Assembly: GCA_018433765.1 (NCBI GenBank)
Contig: JAHDQO010000021.1
Coordinates: 124,001-188,000, forward strand
Length of the DNA: 64,000 nt
From: Tissierellales bacterium
GTDB taxonomy: Bacteria; Bacillota; Clostridia; Tissierellales; Sedimentibacteraceae
Direction: 5' to 3'
The notes under the pieces: generated by a model
Databases searched by the model: none
What the model was told of the DNA's origin: nothing
What the model saw: the letters and a program-made list of their open reading frames with translations, nothing else
Shown here: in pieces, positions 16,297 to 26,007 of the stretch
Layout of the letters: every line of letters begins with the position of its first letter
How positions within the stretch are numbered: the stretch's first letter is position 1
Translations under genes and position numbers: made by a program

Positions 16297-17145
16297 TTAA
16301 ACTTCGATAGAGAATTCAACTTCCCAATCTGAACCATATGATAGATTATGAGTATTAGAAAAACTGCATTGATTCATAGCCATAGAAATTTTCATAAATT
16401 CGTTATTATAAATCACAACATCTCCTTTTTTTGCAAACCCAAAGGATTTCTCAAAAAGTACTGTATTAGAAAAAACTTCTTTTCCGCTATTCCTAATAGT
16501 GACATCAATATAATCACCATATTTAAAGCCAGCTTCCATAAATGTTTTAGTTCTTATATTTGTCCATAAGTTACCAAAATTAGGATCCTCAATTTCAAAA
16601 ATTCCTTTTATATTATTATGCTTAACAACTGGTTCTAAAATGGGATGTTCAACTATATCATCTATACTATAACTTGGTCCCACTTCTTCATAAGAGATAA
16701 TACCGCTTGCTAACCGTGCTGAACAATAAGCAAATATATCTCTTCCATGGAATACACTTACCTCTTCCGTTCCTTTTCCTTTTAATCTATTAACTGACTC
16801 ATCTATCTCTCTTATTTCAGTAATACCTATCATTTTCTTAATATGTGTAAGAGATCCGTTATCTGGTGTAACAATATAATATCCGTCTGAAGTTTTAGCA
16901 ACAGAAGCTTTTCTAGATGTACCTACACCTGGATCAACAACCGATACAAATATTGTTCCTTTCGGCCAAAACTTCATATATTGATATAGACGATAAGAAG
17001 CACTCCACGTATCATATTGAGGAATCTCATGAGTTGCCTCTATTATTTCAATTTCAGAGTCTACGCTTTTTACTACACCATACATAGCGCAAACTGCTCC
17101 TTCCTTATATGTAAAATCTGTTTGAAAAACTAATAATGATTTCAT
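16297..17145 (-). CDS. SAM hydroxide adenosyltransferase (DUF62)
   Basis: A 282-residue enzyme of the family that hydrolyses S-adenosyl-methionine to adenosine and methionine, related to fluorinases and chlorinases. Family features: FQTDFTYKEGAV with the catalytic Asp near residue 10, SVVDPGVGTSRK, TPDNGSLT, and FHGRDIFAYCSARLA. The insertion loop specific to fluorinases is not evident, so the hydrolase activity is expected. It ends the ECF transporter operon, 25 bases after the T component, which suggests that transport concerns a methionine- or adenosine-related compound. ATG at 17145 follows GAGGAGG. Confidence 0.88.
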   Translation of the reverse strand: MKSLLVFQTDFTYKEGAVCAMYGVVKSVDSEIEIIEATHEIPQYDTWSASYRLYQYMKFWPKGTIFVSVVDPGVGTSRKASVAKTSDGYYIVTPDNGSLTHIKKMIGITEIREIDESVNRLKGKGTEEVSVFHGRDIFAYCSARLASGIISYEEVGPSYSIDDIVEHPILEPVVKHNNIKGIFEIEDPNFGNLWTNIRTKTFMEAGFKYGDYIDVTIRNSGKEVFSNTVLFEKSFGFAKKGDVVIYNNEFMKISMAMNQCSFSNTHNLSYGSDWEVEFSIEV

Positions 17146-17170
17146 ATGTTCCTCCTCTTAGGTTGATTAT

Positions 17171-18004
17171 TTAAATAAATGGATTATAAAATCTACTCTT
17201 ATTAATAAATACAGAAATTAAAATAGTTATAATAAAAATTAGTACTGATACTATTATAGCCAAATAATCCTGCTTTTTCAGTTTCTTTTTCTTATACCAA
17301 GTTCTTGTTTTAAACTTTCCAAATCCTCTTAAATCCATAGCATTACTAATCAGTTCAATCCGTTCAATTGTTGAAAATATTAATGGAACAATAATTAACA
17401 ATGCATTCTTAAATCTATTAAGCAAACTCGCTTTCTTAGATATTTCAAGACCTCTTGCTTGTTGAGCTTGACTAATATCTTGATAATCCCTTTGTATATC
17501 TGGAAAATAGCGCAGTGTTAATGCAACAGCATAAGACACTTTATAACTAATTCCCATTCCGCTTAGCGATGCTGCAAATTCACTTGGATCTGTTGTAAGT
17601 AAAAAAATAATTCCAAATGGAATTACTGATGCATACTTAAAAAATTTGGTGGTTTGATAAAACAACTGTTCCCTTGTTAAATTGTAACGTCCAAAAATTT
17701 TTAGTATTTCATGTCTTGTTCCATAAATCTCTACACCATATTCTGGTGCAAAGAAAAAAGTAATAATAGCATTAGTTACTAAAAAAATTAGTACATAAAT
17801 CATCATAACCTTTATTTGTGAAAACTTTATTTTAGATACTCTTAAAAGTATTAAAGCAAATATCATTACTGCTATAATAACACGAATATCATATGAGAAC
17901 ATCACAGCAAAAGTTAGAAATAAAAAAGTGATTAATTTTGTAATTCCTGAAAGTCTGTGAATTGGAGTATCTAATCTATTATATGAAAATAGTTTAATCT
18001 TCAC
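17171..18004 (-). CDS. ECF transporter T component
   Basis: A 277-residue membrane protein of the EcfT/CbiQ family: about six hydrophobic helices and the two coupling motifs near the C-terminal half (QAQQARGLE and the later NAMDLRGFGKFKTRTW). These Ala-Arg-Gly motifs contact the ATPases. It starts at a GTG that overlaps the end of the ATPase gene by 11 bases, so translation is coupled. It connects the ATPase and the substrate-binding S component of this operon. Confidence 0.9.
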   Translation of the reverse strand: MKIKLFSYNRLDTPIHRLSGITKLITFLFLTFAVMFSYDIRVIIAVMIFALILLRVSKIKFSQIKVMMIYVLIFLVTNAIITFFFAPEYGVEIYGTRHEILKIFGRYNLTREQLFYQTTKFFKYASVIPFGIIFLLTTDPSEFAASLSGMGISYKVSYAVALTLRYFPDIQRDYQDISQAQQARGLEISKKASLLNRFKNALLIIVPLIFSTIERIELISNAMDLRGFGKFKTRTWYKKKKLKKQDYLAIIVSVLIFIITILISVFINKSRFYNPFI

Positions 18005-19715
18005 TAGACACTCTCACCCCTTTCTCAAAATTAATAAAGCTTTGTACAAAATCTGTTTTATCACTTATACCAACTCTTTGAGCAAGATTATATAAAGAAG
18101 TTTCCTTCAAATTCGCTCTTTTTATAATCTCGTGATCAGTTAATACAACTGATGCATGGGTGTCCGCAATTACTTTACCCTCTGCTAAAACTACAGCTCG
18201 TGGTGTATATTCTTGCATAAGATGCATATCGTGAGTAATCATGATTATTGTAACACCTAACTTATTAATCTCTTCTAAAAATTTCATAATCTCAGTATAG
18301 TGACGATAATCTTGACCAGCTGTAGGTTCGTCCAGAATAATTATCTTAGGATCTAATATTAAAATAGAAGCTATAGTCACACGCTTCTTTTGACCAAAAC
18401 TAAGTGCAGATATAGGCCATTCTATAAATGGTGCTAAGCCGCATATTTCTAATATTTTTTTTACACGCTCTCTAATTTCTTCTTCATCTACATTTCTCAA
18501 TCTAAGACCTAAAGCTACCTCATCAAAAACCAACGTCTTTGAAATCATTTGGTTGGGGTTTTGCATAACCAATCCTATTATTTCAGCTCTTTCTTTTATA
18601 CTTTTATCTATTACATTCTGACCTTGATAATATATATCTCCAGAATCCTGTATTTCAAATCCACATAACACTTTTGCAATGGTAGACTTACCTGCACCAT
18701 TTTTTCCAACGATAGCTATCATTTCACCTTTATCAACTTTAAAACTTACATTATCTAATATCTGATGTTTACCATCATAAGAAAAAGAAACATTATCCAT
18801 TCTTAAAATTGATTGTTTTTCCTCTGATTCTTCTTCAGGCTTCTTTATAGATTGATACCATTCCTTCAAAGGCTGAGAAACTGTATTTACATCCAAGCTC
18901 GACAAATAACCAGGTTTCATATCTTTACTAACAGAAATACCTGCATATTTTAATGCTGTAACATATAAAGGTTCTCTAATACCATCTTGAACTAATATTG
19001 AAGATGAAACTAACTCGTCAGGACACATATCTGCTACAATCCTACCTTCTTCCATAACAATTACACGATCTATATCACAATATAATACATCTTCAAGTCT
19101 ATGTTCAATAATAATTATAGTTTTACCTGTTTGTTTATGTATATCATCTATAATTTCAATTGTAGCCTTTCCAGTAGCAGGATCTAAATTTGCTAAAGGT
19201 TCATCAAAGAGTAGTATATCTACATCGTCAACCATAACACCTGCTAATGATGTTTTCTGCTTTTGTCCTCCTGATAACTCAAAAGGTGATGAGTTCAATA
19301 GTTTCTCCATATCAACCTTGGCTGATACTTTTCGAACTCTTTCATTCATTTCATCTATTTTTACATTATCATTTTCCATAGCAAACGCAATATCTTCACC
19401 AACAGTAAGTCCTACAAATTGGCCATCTGAATCTTGAAGAACTGTTCCAATAATTTTTGATAATATAAAAATATTTTGATCTTCCGTAATCAAGTCTTGA
19501 ACTTTTAAACTTCCTTTTATTTTTCCCTTATAAGAAAAAGGAATTAATCCATTAATACAGTAGCCTAGTGTACTTTTACCACTTCCACTAGGCCCTACTA
19601 TTAAAATTTTTTCTCCTGGATTAATTTTTAAATTAATATCATGTAAAGTTGGTTCAGCTTGACTATAATACTGGAACGAATAATTAATAAATTCTATTAT
19701 AGGCTTTTGTCTCAT
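17994..19715 (-). CDS. ECF transporter A component, fused double ATPase
   Basis: About 573 residues with two complete ABC ATPase domains in tandem (YkoD-like), replacing separate EcfA1 and EcfA2. First domain: GPSGSGKSTLG, LSGGQKQK, DILLFDEPLANLD. Second: GKNGAGKSTIA, LSFGQKKR (variant signature), KIIILDEPTAGQD. A linker of about 60 residues joins them. The start at 19715 has GGAG 7 bases upstream, while the longer frame to 19739 has none. It follows the S component by 25 bases. Confidence 0.9.
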   Translation of the reverse strand: MRQKPIIEFINYSFQYYSQAEPTLHDINLKINPGEKILIVGPSGSGKSTLGYCINGLIPFSYKGKIKGSLKVQDLITEDQNIFILSKIIGTVLQDSDGQFVGLTVGEDIAFAMENDNVKIDEMNERVRKVSAKVDMEKLLNSSPFELSGGQKQKTSLAGVMVDDVDILLFDEPLANLDPATGKATIEIIDDIHKQTGKTIIIIEHRLEDVLYCDIDRVIVMEEGRIVADMCPDELVSSSILVQDGIREPLYVTALKYAGISVSKDMKPGYLSSLDVNTVSQPLKEWYQSIKKPEEESEEKQSILRMDNVSFSYDGKHQILDNVSFKVDKGEMIAIVGKNGAGKSTIAKVLCGFEIQDSGDIYYQGQNVIDKSIKERAEIIGLVMQNPNQMISKTLVFDEVALGLRLRNVDEEEIRERVKKILEICGLAPFIEWPISALSFGQKKRVTIASILILDPKIIILDEPTAGQDYRHYTEIMKFLEEINKLGVTIIMITHDMHLMQEYTPRAVVLAEGKVIADTHASVVLTDHEIIKRANLKETSLYNLAQRVGISDKTDFVQSFINFEKGVRVSSED

Positions 19716-19740
19716 TAGTACACTCCAACTTTCAGTCAAA

Positions 19741-20298
19741 TTATTTTTTACTTAAGCTACCTTTTTTAGTACGTGTTCCTGCATATGCAATTAATAACAG
19801 TGTACCTATTACACCTGCACTAATTGAATTCATAACTGTTGCTATAGCACCTTGTGTAAAAACTAGATTTGCCGGTTCAGCATAAATTAGAATGTCTAGA
19901 ATCGGTGCAACAATAAGCCATGCAATAGCATTACCAATTATTTGAATAACATTAAATGTAACAATATCTGTTAATTTGAATTCACCATCTTCAACTCTTG
20001 TTCTTTTATATGCAAATCCAAAAATAAATCCTGATACTCCACTTGCAATAACCCAGCTCCACCATGGTGATCCATATTGGACAGCATCACTTAAAGCATG
20101 TCCTATAAACGAAATCAAACCACCTGCAATAGGACCAAATACTACTGCAAAGAATGCACTAAGTCCATATGCTGTTTGCAAACTTGTTTCTGGAATTGGA
20201 GATGGTACTTTAATAAACATAAATAAAATTGTAAAAATAGCGGCTCCCAGTCCTGTCGCAACAATTGTTTTAGTATTAACTTCAAAATACTTTTTCAT
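19741..20298 (-). CDS. ECF transporter S component (UPF0397-like)
   Basis: A 185-residue, mostly hydrophobic protein with about five helices. The N-terminal GLGAAIFTILFMF matches the S-component Ala-rich contact helix and FVAVVFGP/GHALSDAVQYGSPWWSWV resembles UPF0397 proteins. It is the substrate-binding subunit and the first gene of the operon (S, A, T, SAM hydrolase). Family members have been linked to different vitamins or methionine-related compounds; the attached SAM hydrolase is the only clue here. I see no riboswitch in the short leader. ATG at 20298 follows AAGGAG. Confidence 0.85.
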   Translation of the reverse strand: MKKYFEVNTKTIVATGLGAAIFTILFMFIKVPSPIPETSLQTAYGLSAFFAVVFGPIAGGLISFIGHALSDAVQYGSPWWSWVIASGVSGFIFGFAYKRTRVEDGEFKLTDIVTFNVIQIIGNAIAWLIVAPILDILIYAEPANLVFTQGAIATVMNSISAGVIGTLLLIAYAGTRTKKGSLSKK

Positions 20299-20477
20299 TT
20301 CTGATCTCCTTTATATAAATTTATGATAAATAAATACACATACAGTTAAATTATACCACACAAACCAGTTATAGCATAGGGATAATTGGCTTGATTTGTC
20401 AAATTATTTAATATTTATGTTAGTTATTTGCTTTTACCATTACCAATTTAACTTGTTATGTCATAGCTTCTTAATTT

Positions 20478-20500
20478 GTCAACTTGTCAAGCCTGACCCC
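20478..20500 (-). repeat. solo REP-like unit
   Basis: GTCAACTTGTCAAGCCTGAC then CCC: the inverse of the RAYT end at 14141-14163, identical over its length. It starts 5 bases beyond the stop of the gene at 20506. Confidence 0.8.
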
Positions 20501-20505
20501 TTTCT

Positions 20506-20865
20506 TCACTTCGATAAAATAATGTTTATAAATTCATCTTTACTATATTTACCACATTTTTGCTTACCTTGTACCGTATAAACTCCATTTAATTGTGGAC
20601 ACTTATCTATTTTTAACTTTTCATAATTTTTCATCATACTTATTTTACATTCGCCAGTACAACTTAATAGTTTAAATTTGCCCCAGAAACTTATATCTAC
20701 AAATATAAAATTTTCTTCTTCATCTAAAGCTATAACTATTTGTTTCCCTGTAGAATACAAGGAATAAATAAAATTTTCATCTTTAAGTAATGAAATATAG
20801 TCAATAATTTTAACTTTATGGCTTAATCTTTTTTCAATTTCAGATGCATAATAATCTTTATTCAT
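20506..20865 (-). CDS. hypothetical soluble protein
   Basis: A 119-residue protein of unknown family. Alpha/beta pattern with a clear strand pair (IVIALDEEENFIFVDISFWGKF) and three cysteines (SCTGEC, KQKCGKY) that might be redox-active or bind metal. Its stop is followed after 5 bases by a REP-like unit, and a decayed RAYT copy lies just upstream, so this gene is bracketed by related repeats in opposite orientation. Confidence 0.6.
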   Translation of the reverse strand: MNKDYYASEIEKRLSHKVKIIDYISLLKDENFIYSLYSTGKQIVIALDEEENFIFVDISFWGKFKLLSCTGECKISMMKNYEKLKIDKCPQLNGVYTVQGKQKCGKYSKDEFINIILSK

Positions 20866-20894
20866 TCTATAATCCTCTTTTTTTTAATTTAATA

Positions 20895-21010
20895 GGTCAG
20901 GCTTGAAAAATTGACTAGTTATCTGATATAACTATCTTTGGTATAATTATTTTTTTACTAAATCTATATTTATTATATCACATGTTTACCTGCTCTAATT
21001 ATTACTTTTT
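20895..21010 (+). repeat. decayed RAYT 3' end plus REP unit
   Basis: GGTCAGGCTTGAAAAATTGAC (one base changed from the RAYT end) followed by about 95 bases that align with the transposase 3' coding end at 14164-14280, with indels (shared ATATCACAT, CCTGCTCTAATTATTA). No intact coding frame remains. Confidence 0.7.
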
Positions 21011-21225
21011 CATTCCACACTGAATATATAGAATTATCTTACAACTTGTATAATGTTGTATATAATGTTAAAATTTTATCAAAGAGTAATAATAATACCT
21101 TATACGATTAAAGATTAAATATGAGTATTAAGTTTATTTACACGACATTATTTAAAGCAGCATAAACTTAACTGAGAAATGATTTTAAATATTTTTATAA
21201 GAATAGGTGAAAATTTGAATAGAAG

Positions 21226-21366
21226 ATGATAATCAAGAAAAAAAATTATAAATATAAAATATTCTATAATAATTATCAGTTTTATGAAAAAGCTGCATTG
21301 ACTAGATTTATAGAAAAGCAGGCGATAGAAGGCTATAGTCTTTGTGGCACAATGGGAAATTTTTGA
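21226..21366 (+). pseudogene. truncated DUF2812-like gene
   Basis: A 46-codon frame: a basic start, then FYNNYQFYEKAALTRFIEKQ and EGYSLCG, ending after MGNF. This reads like the N-terminus of DUF2812 membrane proteins (F-Y-E-K-E...LEKMA-x-x-GW-x-L). It stops 4 bases before a REP-like unit, which suggests truncation linked to that repeat. Confidence 0.45.
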
Positions 21367-21370
21367 AATA

Positions 21371-21430
21371 GGGTCAGGCTTGACAAATTGACAAATTGAC
21401 TAATTAACAGCTCCTTTTTTGATATAGCTT
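21371..21430 (+). repeat. REP unit with short RAYT 3' remnant
   Basis: GGGTCAGGCTTGACAAATTG, with AAATTGAC repeated once more, then ACTAATTAACAGCTCC and TTTTTTGATATAGCT as at the RAYT 3' end. It runs up to the stop of the phzF-like gene. Confidence 0.72.
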
Positions 21431-21436
21431 ATCTAA

Positions 21437-22342
21437 TTATATTGTCAATTCTGATTGAAATACAGTAACTGCTTCTCCAGAAATTCTTACTTTTATCGGT
21501 TCTTCATTTTCTATACTAATTTCAACTTCAACAATTCCAGCCCTACCAATAGCCTCTCCTTGCTTAGCATTGAATCTGAAAAAAGAACCATTATGCTCTA
21601 CAAGTTTATGATGAACAAGGTATGCGCCTAGAGGTCCATTAGCATTTCCTGTAACTGGATCCTCATTTATTCCTATTGCAGGTGCAAACATTCTACCCTT
21701 AACTAAAATGTTTTTCTCTTTGGATTCCTGGGTAAAAACATAAAATCCATTACATTCTATGATTTCACTTAATTTGGAAAGTGCACTGTAGTTCGGCTTC
21801 AGTCGATTTAATTTTGTGTTGCTCTTTATCCCTATCATAACTTTCGAGTGGCCTGTTGATACAATCTGAATAGGGCAACTTTCCAATAGGTCATCTTCAT
21901 TAATTCCTAAAGCTGATAATAAAACTTTCCTATTTGTACCCTCAATATATGTACCAAATTCAATTTTTCCTTGTGTCATAACTATTTTATAATCATCATT
22001 TATCCTATTTATATCAACCGGTAGGATACCTGCACCAGATTTTTGTTTTATTCTTATAGTATCAAGTTTTTCTTCAACAGCCCGTGCATAATGTGCAGCT
22101 ATAGTAGCATGCCCACATATTGGAACCTCCTTTGTAGGAGTAAAATACCGAATATAAACATGATAATCAGTTGTATTTGACGAAAAAATAAAGGCTGTTT
22201 CAGAATTGTTTAATTCTCTTGCTATTTTCTGCATCTCGCTTGCAGTCAACCCATCAGCATTTGTTATTACTCCAGCAGGATTTCCTGTAAACTTTTCTTT
22301 TGTAAATGAATCTATTTGATAAAAACGATATTTTCTCACCAT
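21437..22342 (-). CDS. PhzF-family isomerase
   Basis: A 301-residue enzyme with the diaminopimelate-epimerase-like double fold. Motifs: DSFTKEKFTGNPAGV, the catalytic Glu in NNSETAFIF (near residue 48), GHATIAAHYA, and the second-half DPVTGNANGPLGAYL. PhzF proteins use acid/base isomerisation; most genomic members have no known substrate. ATG at 22342 follows GGAGGG. Monocistronic by position. Its 3' end lies against a REP/RAYT remnant. Confidence 0.9.
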   Translation of the reverse strand: MVRKYRFYQIDSFTKEKFTGNPAGVITNADGLTASEMQKIARELNNSETAFIFSSNTTDYHVYIRYFTPTKEVPICGHATIAAHYARAVEEKLDTIRIKQKSGAGILPVDINRINDDYKIVMTQGKIEFGTYIEGTNRKVLLSALGINEDDLLESCPIQIVSTGHSKVMIGIKSNTKLNRLKPNYSALSKLSEIIECNGFYVFTQESKEKNILVKGRMFAPAIGINEDPVTGNANGPLGAYLVHHKLVEHNGSFFRFNAKQGEAIGRAGIVEVEISIENEEPIKVRISGEAVTVFQSELTI

Positions 22343-22657
22343 GTTTTTTCCCTCCTAAAATAACACTGTACTTGTACTAAAACATTAATCCAATGGATTA
22401 ATTTATTTAACTACATATGTAAAATTTATAATTATTATAGCATAGTAACATGATTATGCAAATACACACTTTTTACTGTGTCATTATTTTGTGATAATGT
22501 CACTTTAAGATTAATTTTAGAAAATGTCACTTTTGAGTAAACTTTAAATATGTAGACTTTAATACCTCCCAATTTCAAATTATGAAAAAAAAACGGTGGT
22601 TTTGATTATTATGTCAAAACTACCGCAGAGTAGTATTTCTTTCGTATTTTTAATTTT
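22343..22657. other. intergenic stretch between phzF and ABC permease
   Basis: AT-rich; it should contain the phzF promoter. Besides the terminator at 22594-22624 I see nothing coding. Confidence 0.45.
22594..22624 (-). terminator. rho-independent terminator of the ABC/two-component operon
   Basis: Arms CGGTGGTTTTGA and TCAAAACTACCG with one mismatch and an 8-base loop, followed on the minus strand by a run of nine T. It lies 33 bases after the permease stop. Confidence 0.85.
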
Positions 22658-25246
22658 CTAAGTCATGTCATCCCTAAGCACGTCTATGATATTTTCTTTT
22701 TTAATCTTGCTAATGGCATACAGCATTGTAATAAAAACGATAAAGAGCACGCTGAACACACTGATTGCCATACTGCGCAATGGGAATACAAAATTAAAGT
22801 TTTCCATCCTTTCTACAGACACCAACCCTTCATAAATAAGCCATGAGATGATTCCAGCTATTGGAAGCCCAAATAGCAACGTCCTCATGCCATAAAAGGC
22901 ACACTCGAAATTCATCATCTTGTTAAAATCTCGGTCAGACATCCCTATAGAGCGGAGCATAGCAAGCTCACGTCTGCGCAACTTAATATTTGTGGAAATA
23001 GTGTTGAATACATTGGCAACCGCAATCAACGAAATCATGATGACAAAAACATATGTAAACACATCAATAACAAATGTCATACTGCGGTATTGTTCAAGTA
23101 TCTCATACACATTATACAGGGTATACGCAGACGTAATTCCAGCACCCTGAATAATCTCTTCCATATCAGACACTGATTGCGAAGGATCTTTTGACTGAAA
23201 GGATAGTCCTATATCTGCATGGGTTTCCGGAGTTTCAAACTTCTCTTTGAACGAATAGGGTGCCACAACCATAAAAACGTATGGCTTCTCCTCTGAAAAT
23301 TGTCTTGGAGGCGGATCCACCGGATACGTATCAACAAACGTAATATTTATGCTTTGCTCCTGTTCCATCACTGGCTTGTCATTTGTTTCGGGAGCAACAC
23401 TGAAAGTCATGGAACGACTCGCAAACATATCAAGTATCTCGCTTGGACCGTCTTTCTTTTTAACCCTCTTTTTGGCAACTGCAATCATTTTCGCATTCTG
23501 CCCGGTATATTCTTCTTCAGGCAAACCCAATTCTTTGATAAAATTCAGATATTCACAGTCCTCAATAAACTGTATATCCATTTGCAGATGAACCATTTCA
23601 TCTGTCTCTGCATAACCCACGTATTCTCTATAACGTTCTGAAAAATTACTTGCTTTAACCGTGCATGAATACGCAAAAACCGTCTGGTACGAGCTTTCGT
23701 AAACCCCGTCTGCGTTTTTTAGTTTGTCGTAAAGGGAAAACATTTCGCTGTCATCCATGTCCTGAGTAGTAAAAAGGATGTCATTGTCAATGTCCATTAC
23801 ATACTGTTCTGAAAGCCGTTCCAGATTTGTTCCAAAAGTACTTCCCGATACAAACAGAACTACACTTAAAACAAGGGATAGCACAATGCTTCGATAACGT
23901 TTTTTGTTTCTCTTAAAATTCTTTAACGCAAGAGTTCCCTCCAAACCATAAATACGCTGCTCAAATTTTGATATTTTTACAGCTTTAGATTCTATTTTAA
24001 TCTCGTTCGTCTGGCGAATACTCTCCATCACGGGAGTGTTTGCTGCTTTCCTAGCCGGGATATAAGCTGAAATTAAAATGGTAACTAAACTAACCACCGC
24101 CGCCGCTACAATTACTGGGACAGACACGGATAAAGTTAAAGGCACCGAGCTTTGGAGAATATTATTGAAATTCTCCGCAACAATAGGAATTACAAGCCCG
24201 ATACTGCCTATACCGACCATAACACCAATCGGTATACCTATCGCGCCAATGCAAAGTCCCTCAAACAGCACCGAATTTCGTAATTGCCTTGCTGTAGCAC
24301 CCACCGACGAGAGAATTCCAAACTGGCGTGTACGTTCGTTTAGAGAAATGTTGAACGAGTTATAAATCAGAAAAATCGAACCTACCATTATTATGGCAAC
24401 CAAAATGCCTCCAACCGAATATAAAAGCGCATTAAACAGTTTATTGTCCGAAATGCCCATGAAGCGCAGAACATCATCATTAAAGACATAATTCCCTTCC
24501 CCAGCTGTGCTGCTTGCGTACTCGTGGACTCCGCGCGGGTCTTTAAGCGTAACAAATATGCTGAATCTGTCTGCTTGGTCTGCTGTATCTGCTTTCGTTA
24601 TCAAGGTATATCCCGGTGCAGAATGTTCCTCAAAACTGGGTCTTTCACAAATACCCACAACTGTATAGGTTCTATCTGCCTCTGATACAAGAGCTTCTTT
24701 GCCCTCTCCAGATTGTCCCTCGGACAAATATGGGTCGTGTTGACCGAGAATTTTGTTTCCATTAATGCGGTTTCCAACAGCAAGTGAAAGCTTGTCTCCT
24801 ACCGTAAATCTAACGCCGCCCTTTGCCGCAACGTGAGCTGGCACAAGAATCTCGCTGCTATTTTCAGGAAGCCTGCCGGAAATCAGTCTTATTGGCAAGG
24901 TATCAAAGGCTTCTTCGCTAAATTCGGCGATAAAAAGATAGGGTTTTTCAGGGCTTTTCCCGCCGTCAAGCGTTGCATATCCGATATTTTTAAATGCTAC
25001 GGTGTTTGCAACTTCATTGTCGTGGGTTCGCTCCTGCACAAAAGAGGAATCAACATCTAAAAACTCAACGTGCCAATCTCCATATTTTACAATAGAACCG
25101 TTTACCAAAAAATTTAACAAGGAAGTGCCAAAGGTAGCAACCGCCGTAATCATGGCAGCAGACAGGACAACTCCAATAACCGTTACAATCGTTCTAGTAC
25201 GGCTTTTTTTCATGCCTTGCAGAGTAACTTTGTTAAAAATGTTCAT
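22658..25246 (-). CDS. ABC transporter permease, FtsX/MacB-type
   Basis: An 862-residue permease with the FtsX-family layout. An N-terminal helix is followed by a large extracytoplasmic domain. Three helices at about residues 275-405 carry the FtsX signature (NISLNERTRQFGILSSVGATARQLRNSV). A second helix and exported domain lead to the last three helices with RRRELAMLRSIGMSDRDF. The ATG at 25246 overlaps the ATPase stop by four bases. With the ATPase and adjacent two-component genes it fits systems that detect or pump antimicrobial peptides, or release lipoproteins. Base composition is clearly richer in G+C than the flanks, suggesting transfer. Confidence 0.88.
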   Translation of the reverse strand: MNIFNKVTLQGMKKSRTRTIVTVIGVVLSAAMITAVATFGTSLLNFLVNGSIVKYGDWHVEFLDVDSSFVQERTHDNEVANTVAFKNIGYATLDGGKSPEKPYLFIAEFSEEAFDTLPIRLISGRLPENSSEILVPAHVAAKGGVRFTVGDKLSLAVGNRINGNKILGQHDPYLSEGQSGEGKEALVSEADRTYTVVGICERPSFEEHSAPGYTLITKADTADQADRFSIFVTLKDPRGVHEYASSTAGEGNYVFNDDVLRFMGISDNKLFNALLYSVGGILVAIIMVGSIFLIYNSFNISLNERTRQFGILSSVGATARQLRNSVLFEGLCIGAIGIPIGVMVGIGSIGLVIPIVAENFNNILQSSVPLTLSVSVPVIVAAAVVSLVTILISAYIPARKAANTPVMESIRQTNEIKIESKAVKISKFEQRIYGLEGTLALKNFKRNKKRYRSIVLSLVLSVVLFVSGSTFGTNLERLSEQYVMDIDNDILFTTQDMDDSEMFSLYDKLKNADGVYESSYQTVFAYSCTVKASNFSERYREYVGYAETDEMVHLQMDIQFIEDCEYLNFIKELGLPEEEYTGQNAKMIAVAKKRVKKKDGPSEILDMFASRSMTFSVAPETNDKPVMEQEQSINITFVDTYPVDPPPRQFSEEKPYVFMVVAPYSFKEKFETPETHADIGLSFQSKDPSQSVSDMEEIIQGAGITSAYTLYNVYEILEQYRSMTFVIDVFTYVFVIMISLIAVANVFNTISTNIKLRRRELAMLRSIGMSDRDFNKMMNFECAFYGMRTLLFGLPIAGIISWLIYEGLVSVERMENFNFVFPLRSMAISVFSVLFIVFITMLYAISKIKKENIIDVLRDDMT

Positions 25247-25926
25247 GGTCGTACCCTCTCGTCTCTCACTACTTTACCGTCTAATATACCAATAATACGG
25301 TCTGCTTGTAGTGCAATATTTTCATCATGGGTGACGAGGATAAGAGTCTGCCCATATTTTTTATTGCTTTCTTTCAGCAGTTTTATGATTTCATGCCCAT
25401 TCCGGCTGTCCAAACTTCCGGTGGGTTCGTCGGCAAGCATAACCGCCGGCGCATTCATCAAAGCTCGTCCTATGGAAACGCGCTGTTGCTGACCGCCTGA
25501 AAGCTGATTGGGCAAATGCATTTTACGATCTTGCAATCCAAGCATATCAAGCAAGTCATTCATCCACTCCTCATTAACCTTGCGCTTGTCCATCAGTATA
25601 GGCAAGGTGATGTTTTCCACCACATTCAGGGTGGGAATGAGATTGTGAAACTGGTAAATCAGCCCAACCTGCCTCCTGCGGAAAATGGCGAGTTTCTCAC
25701 TACTTTGAGCATATACATCCTGCCCGTTCAAAAACACTTTTCCGCTTGTCGGCACGTCCACTCCGCCGATGATGTGAAGCAATGTTGATTTTCCAGAGCC
25801 GGAAGAGCCTATGATTGCGGTAAAATCACCCTTTTCGATTGCAAGCGAAACATGGTCAAGCGCGGTAACTTGGTTTTCGCCCTTGCCATAGATCTTGCAT
25901 AAATTTTCAACTTTTAAAAATTCCAT
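25243..25926 (-). CDS. ABC transporter ATP-binding protein (LolD/MacB type)
   Basis: A 227-residue ATPase: Walker A GSSGSGKST, Q-loop YQFHNLIPTLNVVEN, signature LSGGQQQRVSIGRAL, Walker B VMLADEPTGSLD and H-loop VTHDENIA. This is the MacB/LolD/BceA subfamily that pairs with FtsX-type permeases. It overlaps its permease gene by four bases and starts 81 bases after the kinase stop, with GGAG before the ATG. GC-rich like the rest of the block. Confidence 0.92.
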   Translation of the reverse strand: MEFLKVENLCKIYGKGENQVTALDHVSLAIEKGDFTAIIGSSGSGKSTLLHIIGGVDVPTSGKVFLNGQDVYAQSSEKLAIFRRRQVGLIYQFHNLIPTLNVVENITLPILMDKRKVNEEWMNDLLDMLGLQDRKMHLPNQLSGGQQQRVSIGRALMNAPAVMLADEPTGSLDSRNGHEIIKLLKESNKKYGQTLILVTHDENIALQADRIIGILDGKVVRDERVRP

Positions 25927-26007
25927 TATGTAAGTCTCCTTTCTTGTGTTTACCCATATAATAGAACCTTCAACTTACATCTCTGTGACTTTCAAGTGAG
26001 AGATTTG

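Noticed and set aside
20378-20400. Degenerate REP-like stretch ATAGGGATAATTGGCTTGAT
   Set aside because: Shares only scattered bases with the RAYT end, so it is not listed as a copy.
22920-25295. Several plus-strand frames opposite the large permease
   Set aside because: Long antisense frames arise from the higher GC of this block; they lack ribosome sites and protein-like composition.
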